From: Pseudomonadota bacterium
GTDB taxonomy: Bacteria; Pseudomonadota; Alphaproteobacteria; Rhizobiales; Rhizobiaceae
Direction of reading: 5' to 3'
Assembly (NCBI GenBank): GCA_023399635.1
Contig: JAEWOP010000073.1
Coordinates: 1-25,466 of the forward strand
DNA length: 25,466 nucleotides
Each line of letters opens with the position of its first letter. Position 1 is the stretch's first letter. This document shows, piece after piece, positions 7,688 to 13,744 of the stretch. Under the pieces are notes generated by a model. It saw only the letters and a program-made list of their open reading frames with translations. It did no database searches and was not told where the DNA came from. The position numbers were made by a program, and so were the translations under genes.

Positions 7688-8980
7688 TCATTGATCGCGA
7701 CGACGGTCGCCGAACGTATAGCCGGTTTCAACTGCGGTCCTACCGAACTTGTCACGCAGGCGATCCATAGCCGCTTCCGCGGCCGCACGCCGGCCGGCAT
7801 GGTGATCGACCAGATCGGGGGGGTCGGCCCTTGCGGGGTCGCAAAGGTCGGTGACGCCGATCCCGATCAGGCGGAAGCGGGTGCCATCCGTTTCCCGCTC
7901 CAGCATGGAGAGGCCGGTGCGAAAGATCCGGTCGGCAAGCTGGGTCGGATCCTCCAGGCGACGGTTTCGGGTCCTGCTCTTGAAGTCCGCTGTCTTGAGC
8001 TTCAGCACCACCGTCTGGCCGGCGATGGAGTGCTTCTTGAGGCGCGTCGAAACCTTTTCGGAAAGTCGCCGCAGGATAGGCACGAGGTCCTCATGCCTGG
8101 AGATGTCGTCAGAGAACGTCGTCTCCGCAGAAACGCTCTTGGCTGCATCGTTCACGTGAACCTCACGGTCGTCGATGCCACGCGACAGGCGGTAAAGTCG
8201 CTGCCCCATGGAGCCATAACGGCGCATCAGGTCGCTTTCGTCCATTGCCTGCAACTGGCCGATAGTACGAACACCGTCCGCTTCAAGGGTCGCGTTGAAG
8301 GCCTTGCCGACGCCCCAGATCGTTGTCACTGGCCGCGGGGCAAGGAAGGCCAGTGCCTCCTGCCGCCCCACCACTGAGAAGCCGCGGGGCTTCTGAAGAT
8401 CGGAGCCAACCTTCGCCAGGAACTTGCAATAAGAGAGACCGATGGAGATGGAAATCCCAACTTCGGCCTGCACCCGCATGGCGAAGCGCGCCAGCGTGCG
8501 TGCGGCCGGATCGTGATGCAGTCGCTCCGTGCCGGATAGATCCAGAAATGCTTCGTCAATCGACAACGGCTGCACGAGCGGCGTCAGCTCCAGCATCATC
8601 TGCCGAACCTGCCGTCCGACCTTTGCGTATTTCTCCATGTCCGGCCGGATCACGATTGCATCGGGGCAGGCCTCCAGCGCCTTGAACATCGGCATGGCCG
8701 ATCGCACGCCGTGGATACGTGCAATGTAACAGGCGGTTGAAACAACGCCGCGTTTGCCGCCGCCGATGATCACGGGCTTGTCCGCAAGCTCCGGATTGTC
8801 GCGCTTCTCCACCGCCGCGTAGAAGGCGTCGCAGTCGATGTGGGCGAGGGATAGCTGGTAGAGTTCCGGGTGGTAGACGAGCCTTGGACTGCCGCACAGC
8901 CGGCAGCGCCGCACCTCCGCCTTCTGCTCGGCAAGGCAGTCACGACAGAAGCCAGGTTTTGCATCAGGCGCGGGTGTCAT
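7688..8980 (-). CDS. dinB: DNA polymerase IV (Y-family translesion polymerase)
   Basis: This error-prone polymerase copies across damaged bases. The 430-aa protein has an alphaproteobacterial-style N-terminal zinc ribbon (C12, C15, C26, C29) ahead of the Y-family core. Catalytic residues are visible in HIDCDAFYAAVEKRD (D49) and LSIDEAFLDLSG (D142, E143); other landmarks are KRGVVSTACYIAR, the HhH segment IWGVGKAFNATLEADGVRTI and the little-finger motif FSDDI. Start ATG 8980 keeps the zinc ribbon. There is no clear Shine-Dalgarno: a LexA box ends only 5 bases upstream, so the mRNA leader may be very short. It follows a DUF3572 gene after 94 bases on the same strand. Confidence 0.96.
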   Translation of the reverse strand: MTPAPDAKPGFCRDCLAEQKAEVRRCRLCGSPRLVYHPELYQLSLAHIDCDAFYAAVEKRDNPELADKPVIIGGGKRGVVSTACYIARIHGVRSAMPMFKALEACPDAIVIRPDMEKYAKVGRQVRQMMLELTPLVQPLSIDEAFLDLSGTERLHHDPAARTLARFAMRVQAEVGISISIGLSYCKFLAKVGSDLQKPRGFSVVGRQEALAFLAPRPVTTIWGVGKAFNATLEADGVRTIGQLQAMDESDLMRRYGSMGQRLYRLSRGIDDREVHVNDAAKSVSAETTFSDDISRHEDLVPILRRLSEKVSTRLKKHSIAGQTVVLKLKTADFKSRTRNRRLEDPTQLADRIFRTGLSMLERETDGTRFRLIGIGVTDLCDPARADPPDLVDHHAGRRAAAEAAMDRLRDKFGRTAVETGYTFGDRRRDQ

Positions 8981-8985
8981 CGGTG

Positions 8986-9000
8986 GAACATAAGTTGAAC
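8986..9000 (-). promoter_or_regulatory. LexA operator (SOS box) of dinB
   Basis: GAAC-ATAAGTT-GAAC on the plus strand is a perfect match to the direct-repeat LexA box of Rhizobiales, GAAC-N7-GAAC (GTTC-N7-GTTC in the direction of dinB). It ends 5 bases before the dinB ATG, where LexA would block transcription start or early elongation. The consensus is established knowledge; LexA binding is inferred from motif and position. Confidence 0.8.
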
Positions 9001-9074
9001 GCTCCCACCCTACGCCCGATATACCACGCTCTCAAGTGCCGCTCAGACCGCTGGCGATGTCACGCACAACTTCG

Positions 9075-9392
9075 TCAGTACTCGCCCGAATCAAGGCCAG
9101 GCTTCGAGTAATGCCGCCAGGCGGCTTCTACGGTTTGGGGCGCTGTATCTGTGGCTTGGCAAAACGACAGCAGCGTCGGCTCGTGGCTGACGAGGAAATC
9201 TATCATACCGGCGAGGAAGCCAGGATCATTGACGGCATCTCGAAGCTGCATCGCTTGGATCCCGGACAAGGCGAGAAAGCGGCCCAGCATCTCCGGCTCT
9301 GATGCCAGCCAGCCCAGAATGGCGACAGCGGTGTGCTCCGCCTGGTCAGATACAGCTTCGATGTTTTCAGGGTTGCGGCGCATCGCAGCCAA
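9075..9392 (-). CDS. DUF3572 family protein
   Basis: This 105-aa, mostly alpha-helical cytoplasmic protein has no known function. The core AVAILGWLASEPEMLGRFLA, followed by the helix around ALSGIQAMQLRDAVNDPGFL, matches the DUF3572 family of alphaproteobacteria as I recall it. The start is TTG 9392, with AAAGAGG 7 bases upstream; ATG 9383 is in frame but 16 bases from that site. It lies upstream of dinB on the same strand, but dinB has its own LexA box in the 94-base gap, so control is probably separate. It is divergent from divK with about 120 bases between them. No signal peptide or metal-binding motif is visible. Confidence 0.8.
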   Translation of the reverse strand: MAAMRRNPENIEAVSDQAEHTAVAILGWLASEPEMLGRFLALSGIQAMQLRDAVNDPGFLAGMIDFLVSHEPTLLSFCQATDTAPQTVEAAWRHYSKPGLDSGEY

Positions 9393-9513
9393 TCGGTTAC
9401 CTCTTTTTCAACCAAATGCTCCTAGGGTCGTTTCCACTTACAATGGGAAATCGGCTCCGGCGCAACTAGATATAGTCGATATCGCGCGTCCAGACAGGAT
9501 TAAGGACAGGTGC

Positions 9514-9885
9514 ATGCCCAAGCGGGTCATGATCGTCGAAGACAACGAGCTGAACATGAAGCTCTTCCGCGACCTGATTGAAGCTTGCGGCTACGAGACC
9601 ATCCAGACACGCAATGGCATGGAGGCGATGGATCTGGCTCGCAAGCACCGGCCGGACCTCATTTTGATGGACATCCAGTTGCCCGAAGTGTCCGGCCTTG
9701 AGGTGACGAAGTGGCTGAAGGAGGATGATGAGCTGCACATCATCCCCGTCATCGCCGTCACCGCCTTTGCGATGAAGGGAGACGAGGAGCGGATCCGCCA
9801 AGGGGGGTGCGAGGCCTACGTCTCCAAGCCGATCTCGGTTCCAAAGTTTATCGAGACGATCAAGACCTATCTGGGCGACGCGTGA
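9514..9885 (+). CDS. divK: Single-domain response regulator DivK
   Basis: DivK is a cytoplasmic receiver protein that passes phosphate signals from the PleC/DivJ kinases to control CtrA, asymmetric division and the cell cycle. The 123-aa protein is one receiver domain: acidic pocket VEDNELN (E9, D10), phospho-acceptor D53 in LMDIQLPEVSG, VTAFAM with the switch threonine, and the lysine in SKPIS. There is no output domain. Start ATG 9514 has AAGGA at 9502-9506, 7 bases upstream; the open frame extends much further back without family similarity. pleD follows after 16 bases, the same order as in Caulobacter. I found no clear two-half CtrA box (TTAA-N7-TTAA) upstream. Confidence 0.95.
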   Translation: MPKRVMIVEDNELNMKLFRDLIEACGYETIQTRNGMEAMDLARKHRPDLILMDIQLPEVSGLEVTKWLKEDDELHIIPVIAVTAFAMKGDEERIRQGGCEAYVSKPISVPKFIETIKTYLGDA

Positions 9886-9901
9886 TGCGGGGGGACTGAT
9901 C

Positions 9902-11272
9902 ATGACGGCGCGGATTTTGGTAGTCGATGATATCCCGGCAAACGTAAAGCTGCTTGAGGCGCGCCTACTGGCGGAATATTTCGATGTCCTGACGGCCGAG
10001 GACGGGTTCAAGGCGCTCGAAATCTGCACCAGCACGCCCGTCGATCTCGTTCTCCTCGACATCATGATGCCAGGCATCAGCGGGTTTGAAGTCTGCGAGC
10101 GGCTGAAAGCCGATCCGCGTACCACCCATATCCCGGTGGTGATGGTGACGGCACTCGACCAGCCTGCGGACCGGGTGCGCGGGCTCAAGGCCGGAGCCGA
10201 CGACTTTCTCACGAAACCGGTCAACGACCTCCAACTCGTCTCGAGGGTCAAGAGCTTGGTCCGCCTGAAGACGTTAAGCGATGAGCTGCGCATACGCGCA
10301 GAGACTGCGCAGAACATAGGCCTGGAGGACATGCTGAAGGGCACGGATGGCCGCGAGGAGCCGGGGCAGGTGCTCCTGGTGGATAGCCGTGCAAGCTCGC
10401 AGGAGCGCATCATCAAGGCGCTGAAGCCGGTCGCCGAAGTGGTGGCTATGTCTGATCCTCAGGCGGCGCTCTTCGAAGCTGCGGAAAACCCGTTCGACCT
10501 GGTGATCGTGAACGCAAGTCTCGACGATTACGACCCGCTTCGTCTCTGCTCGCATCTACGGTCCCTGGAGCGCACGCGGTTTTTGCCGCTGCTGCTGGTG
10601 ACCGAACCCGGGGCAGAGGAAACCATCGTGCGGGCGCTCGATATCGGCGTCAATGATTACATCATACGGCCGATCGACCCTAATGAACTCGTGGCTCGCA
10701 GCCTGACCCAGATCAAGCGCAAGCGCTTCAATGACAGGCTTCGAACAAGCGTCCGTCAGACCATCGAGCTGGCCGTGACGGACGGTCTGACAGGTCTCAG
10801 CAACCGCCGTTATCTCGACAATCATCTGAAGACGCTGTTCAACCGTGCGGCAGCGCGTGGTCGTTCGCTTTCTGTGTGCATCACGGACATTGACCGCTTC
10901 AAACAGGTCAACGACACCTATGGTCACGATGTCGGCGACGAGGTGTTGAAGGAATTCGCCAACCGAGTCCGTTCCACTGTTCGCGGTGCCGATCTTGCCT
11001 GCCGCTACGGCGGTGAGGAATTTGTCGTCGTCATGCCTGATACGGACGCCGCCGTAGCGGCAGTCATCGCTGAACGGTTGCGCAGCCTGATTGAGAACGA
11101 GCCCTTTGTACTGCGACGGTCCGGTGTAACGCTGAATATCACAGCCTCCCTTGGCATCGCGTGCAATGAGCAGGGCGCTGAAACGCCGGAACAGCTGCTC
11201 AAGCAGGCGGACAAGGCGCTATACGAGGCGAAGAACGGCGGGCGAAATCGCGTGGTTGCTGCCGCAGCCTGA
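9902..11272 (+). CDS. pleD: Diguanylate cyclase response regulator PleD (REC-REC-GGDEF)
   Basis: PleD makes c-di-GMP from two GTP after phosphorylation and dimerisation, driving cell-pole development and surface attachment. The 456-aa protein has an intact first receiver (D53 in LLDIMMPGISG, lysine in LTKPVN), a second receiver at about residues 155-275, and a GGDEF domain with active site GGEEF at 370-374. The inhibitory c-di-GMP site RGAD (361-364) lies exactly five residues before it, so product inhibition should be retained. The second receiver has N204 where the phospho-acceptor should be, so it is an adaptor domain, as in Caulobacter PleD. ATG 9902 follows a G-rich stretch (9889-9894). 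It forms an operon with divK. Confidence 0.96.
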   Translation: MTARILVVDDIPANVKLLEARLLAEYFDVLTAEDGFKALEICTSTPVDLVLLDIMMPGISGFEVCERLKADPRTTHIPVVMVTALDQPADRVRGLKAGADDFLTKPVNDLQLVSRVKSLVRLKTLSDELRIRAETAQNIGLEDMLKGTDGREEPGQVLLVDSRASSQERIIKALKPVAEVVAMSDPQAALFEAAENPFDLVIVNASLDDYDPLRLCSHLRSLERTRFLPLLLVTEPGAEETIVRALDIGVNDYIIRPIDPNELVARSLTQIKRKRFNDRLRTSVRQTIELAVTDGLTGLSNRRYLDNHLKTLFNRAAARGRSLSVCITDIDRFKQVNDTYGHDVGDEVLKEFANRVRSTVRGADLACRYGGEEFVVVMPDTDAAVAAVIAERLRSLIENEPFVLRRSGVTLNITASLGIACNEQGAETPEQLLKQADKALYEAKNGGRNRVVAAAA

Positions 11273-11320
11273 AGCGGTCAGTAACGGCAAGTACTTTTAA
11301 GAAATTGAATTTTGAGAAAT

Positions 11321-11401
11321 CGGATATGCATCCAGTATCCGTTCTTTTTAACCAAGAAATCACGTTCTTGGTGCTGAATATCAGAAAAGATTGATTTTCT
11401 G
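11321..11401. other. Three successive AT-rich inverted repeats downstream of pleD
   Basis: Three short perfect inverted repeats stand in a row: CGGATA/TATCCG (11321-11326 and 11336-11341), ACCAAGAA/TTCTTGGT (11351-11358 and 11365-11372, loop 6) and CAGAAAA/TTTTCTG (11382-11388 and 11395-11401, loop 6). The stretch is visibly richer in A+T than its surroundings. None is followed by a clean run of T, so they are not textbook terminators. They may stabilise the pleD mRNA 3' end or be protein-binding sites. Confidence 0.5.
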
Positions 11402-11429
11402 CCCGCACTGCGCGACGCTATAGCCAGTG

Positions 11430-11606
11430 AATACACTTACCTGCAGACACAACAATACCCCATGATGCTCAGGTCCGCCGCATCTCCTGGGTCGTGGGGT
11501 TGGTCGATCGGTCTGCAGAAACAAGCGGTTCCTCGTGCCGTTTTGCAGCCGGTCGACCCCCAAAAGAAAAGCGCCGTCTCCTGTTGGAGCGGCGCTTTTT
11601 CTTTGC
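11430..11606 (+). ncRNA. Candidate structured small RNA ending in a strong terminator
   Basis: No convincing protein is encoded here, but a plus-strand RNA would fold well. The first element is a long imperfect stem: CTGCAGAC/GTCTGCAG (11441-11448 and 11511-11518) encloses ACCCCA/TGGGGT (11457-11462 and 11495-11500) and CAGG/CCTG (11470-11473 and 11486-11489). A second hairpin forms around CAAGCGG/CCGTTTTG (about 11523-11545) with UUCCUC in its loop, which could pair with Shine-Dalgarno sequences. A terminator hairpin with a U run closes it (11567-11600). CTATAG at 11418-11423 could be the -10 box, giving a transcript of about 175 nt; the -35 is weak. It lacks the SRP RNA hallmark loop and I recognise no Rfam family. 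It could instead be the pleD 3' UTR. Confidence 0.4.
11563..11606. terminator. Bidirectional intrinsic terminator between pleD and rpmG
   Basis: A strong hairpin: GCGCCG (11571-11576) pairs with CGGCGC (11590-11595), a one-base bulge follows, then CTCC pairs with GGAG around a four-base loop. It is flanked by AAAAGAAAA on the left and TTTTTCTTT on the right, so it ends transcription in both directions: rpmG on the minus strand and pleD or the candidate small RNA on the plus strand. Confidence 0.9.
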
Positions 11607-11669
11607 CGGTAGATGGCCACCGAAGGAGAGGCGCGTCAGCTGATGCCGCGCTTCCGTCAGAAACCGATC

Positions 11670-11837
11670 TTACTTGATCTTGGCTTCCTTGAACTCGACG
11701 TGCTTCTTGGCAATCGGGTCGTACTTCGTCTTGGTCATCTTGTCCGTGAAGGTACGGCTGTTCTTCTTGGTGACGTAGAAGAAACCGGTGTCCGCCGTCG
11801 ACAGCAGCTTGATCTTGATGGTTGTAGCTTTCGCCAT
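11670..11837 (-). CDS. rpmG: 50S ribosomal protein L33
   Basis: L33 is a small protein of the large ribosomal subunit near the E site. The 55-aa product reads MAKATTIKIKLLSTADTGFF at its start, then VTKKNSRTFTDKMTKTKYDP, and ends FKEAKIK: a standard alphaproteobacterial L33. It has no cysteines, so it is the zinc-independent form. The ATG at 11837 is preceded by an AAAGGC element about 10 bases upstream. It is a single-gene unit: the strong hairpin at 11563-11606 lies just past its stop, and the upstream MFS gene has its own possible terminator. Confidence 0.97.
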   Translation of the reverse strand: MAKATTIKIKLLSTADTGFFYVTKKNSRTFTDKMTKTKYDPIAKKHVEFKEAKIK

Positions 11838-11900
11838 GGTGATCTGCCTTTAGGAAAAATGAAAGCCGCGGATGACCGGATGGTGCCCACGGCGAAATCT

Positions 11901-11923
11901 GGCGCGAAACTACAAATCGCGCC
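11901..11923 (-). terminator. Possible terminator of the MFS gene
   Basis: The perfect inverted repeat GGCGCGA/TCGCGCC (11901-11907 and 11917-11923) with a 9-base loop lies 7 bases beyond the MFS stop on the minus strand. It is followed by AGATTT, a weak T tract, so termination may be partial. It also sits in the region upstream of rpmG, where it could act as a regulatory site. Confidence 0.45.
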
Positions 11924-11930
11924 TGAAAAG

Positions 11931-13115
11931 TCAAGTCCGTTTCCCTCTAAAAAGGAACCGGCCGATGGATAGCATGACGTAGAGCCCGAAGAAAGATGCC
12001 AGCGCCCAAGCAAATCCGTCGTTGCCGGTAAGATCAATGGCAGCGCCGATAGCCTGTGGGCCTGCGACCGTGCCAACCGCATAGCAGAAGACGAAGGCAG
12101 CATTGGCAGCCGCAAGATCTGTGCCGGTGAGTCGAGAGCCGAGATGGGCGAGGCCGATCGTGTAGAGTCCCGAAACGCAGCCGCCCCAAAAAAGCAGAAC
12201 CACCGCCGTAAGCGCCCAGTTCCCGATGAGAAAAGGGAGCGCCAGTGAGCCGATAAGCCCCGTCACCGCCATTGCGGCAAGGAGAGGCCGACGATCACGC
12301 AGGCGGTCGGAATACATCCCCAGTGGGATCTGGAATATCATGTTGCCGATGCCCATGACCGTGAGCAGCAGGGCACCCTGGGACTCGGTGAAACCCGAAC
12401 GAACCGCATAGATGGGGAAGAGGGAGAGCCCCCCGGCTTCCACGGCGCCGAAGACGAAAACGGCAGCCGTCGCAGTCGGAACGAGGAAAATGTAGCGCAT
12501 GAAATGGTGGCCCGGTTTTTCATCCAGGACGGGGCTTTCCTTGCGAGCGATGAAGATTGGAATGGCCGCAAGAAGGATAGCCGCTGCGCCAACCAGGAAT
12601 GGCCGGATACCGTCGCTGCCGATCGCCGAAAAAATCAAAGGCCCCATCGCAAAACCGACGGAAAGAACAGTGGCATAGATACCGAGAACGAGGCCACGGC
12701 GCCGCGAAGGAGCCGCCGCGTTGATCCAGAATTCCGAAAGGATGAAAAGCGTGGTTGTAGCGCCGTGGAAGGCAAAGCGGAGCGGGAACCACATCCAGAA
12801 CGCTTCCGCGAAATAGAATCCCAGCGCGCTGATAGCTGACACGAGTACGGCCCAGAGCATGGTTCTCGCCACCCCGAAATCATGCGCCAGCCGGGTCGTG
12901 ACTGGGGCGGCAATCATGGCTGCAACACCGGCCATAGCCGTGTTCAAGCCGATGAGCGTCGATGAAACCCCACGCTTTTCCAGGATGATGCTGAGCAATG
13001 GCAGCCCGAGGCCGATCGCAATCCCGACGGCGCTGATGGCAGAGATGGCCGCAACGAGAGAAGGCCAGTGGATTTCCTCGACATGGCCGTTCAGGTGGTT
13101 CTGTGGACGGGACAT
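11931..13115 (-). CDS. MFS transporter, substrate unknown
   Basis: An inner-membrane carrier of the major facilitator superfamily. The ~394-aa protein is very hydrophobic and shows two halves of about six membrane helices each. Helix 1 starts at WPSLVAAISAISAVGIAIGL, and the loop between helices 2 and 3 has TRLAHDFGVART in the place of the MFS motif A. A second motif-A-like stretch, GMYSDRLRDRRPL, lies in the C-terminal half, which supports the family call. The substrate cannot be inferred. Start is uncertain: ATG 13115 (MSRPQNHLNG) follows GAGACG and gives a short cytoplasmic N terminus; ATG 13154 is in frame but has no visible ribosome binding site. About 180 bases separate it from the DUF983 gene upstream, so it is probably transcribed on its own. 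Confidence 0.88.
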   Translation of the reverse strand: MSRPQNHLNGHVEEIHWPSLVAAISAISAVGIAIGLGLPLLSIILEKRGVSSTLIGLNTAMAGVAAMIAAPVTTRLAHDFGVARTMLWAVLVSAISALGFYFAEAFWMWFPLRFAFHGATTTLFILSEFWINAAAPSRRRGLVLGIYATVLSVGFAMGPLIFSAIGSDGIRPFLVGAAAILLAAIPIFIARKESPVLDEKPGHHFMRYIFLVPTATAAVFVFGAVEAGGLSLFPIYAVRSGFTESQGALLLTVMGIGNMIFQIPLGMYSDRLRDRRPLLAAMAVTGLIGSLALPFLIGNWALTAVVLLFWGGCVSGLYTIGLAHLGSRLTGTDLAAANAAFVFCYAVGTVAGPQAIGAAIDLTGNDGFAWALASFFGLYVMLSIGRFLFRGKRT

Positions 13116-13296
13116 CGTGGCGTCTCTAGATTGCGGGCTGAGTGAACCATCCATGGGCGGTCAATGGCGGCTTGGCGTTGCGAAGGGGCAATGTCAAAGA
13201 AAATCCGACGGATGCTGACGCGTTACTGGTGGATTCGCGGTACACCGTGCATTCTGTAACAGCCGATAAGGCCGATTTCCGACAGCGGCAGGCAAA

Positions 13297-13734
13297 TCAT
13301 TGGCTTGAGCCATGACGGCTCATCATCTCCTCGTCGGAATCTCCACCGAAGCCGTGCATGCGGTGGGCCCACTGCAGACCGATCACTCCGCCTTTGATCG
13401 GCTGGATGGTTAACAGCGCCGCAAGAACCGCCATGGGAACCCAGATCGCGAGATGCACCCAAGGTGAAAGGATGAACATGATCTCGGTCAGCATGTAACC
13501 GGTGAGCAGAACGTGGCCGACAATGAAGATCACCAGATAGGCGGGCAGATCGTCAGAACGATGGTGATGCATTTCTTCGCCACACACGGCGCACGCGTCG
13601 ACCGGCTTCAGGAAAGCGCGAAAGAGCTTGCCCGTGCCGCAAGCAGGGCACCGGTTTTTCATTCCTCGGATGATGGACTGAACCGGCGGGCGCTTCTCCG
13701 GCATGCTTGCGTTGTACTCGATTGGTTGGTGCAT
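13297..13734 (-). CDS. DUF983 family membrane protein with zinc-ribbon
   Basis: This 145-aa protein has unknown function. It begins with a zinc-ribbon-like segment, CPACGTGKLF then CAVCGEEMHHHRSDD, giving two CxxC pairs. Two strongly hydrophobic helices follow (LPAYLVIFIVGHVLLTGYML, and the region around LAIWVPMAVLAALLTIQPIK), and then a short cytoplasmic tail. This matches the DUF983 family. Start ATG 13734 has AGGAGCG 7 bases upstream, and that site overlaps the rnr stop codon, 10 bases away. Translation is therefore probably coupled to RNase R. The link with topA and rnr recurs in rhizobia as far as I know, but it does not reveal the role. Confidence 0.88.
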   Translation of the reverse strand: MHQPIEYNASMPEKRPPVQSIIRGMKNRCPACGTGKLFRAFLKPVDACAVCGEEMHHHRSDDLPAYLVIFIVGHVLLTGYMLTEIMFILSPWVHLAIWVPMAVLAALLTIQPIKGGVIGLQWAHRMHGFGGDSDEEMMSRHGSSQ

Positions 13735-13744
13735 CTTGTCGCTC

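Noticed and set aside
7691..8377. 228-codon plus-strand open frame
   Set aside because: Antisense to dinB; no ribosome binding site or recognisable domain.
11441..11518. SRP (4.5S) RNA because of CAGGTCCG
   Set aside because: The required GGAAGGAAGCAG internal loop and tetraloop are absent.
11462..11677. 71-codon plus-strand open frame in the pleD-rpmG gap
   Set aside because: It runs through the terminator hairpin and into rpmG, with no ribosome binding site; the DNA is better explained by RNA structure.
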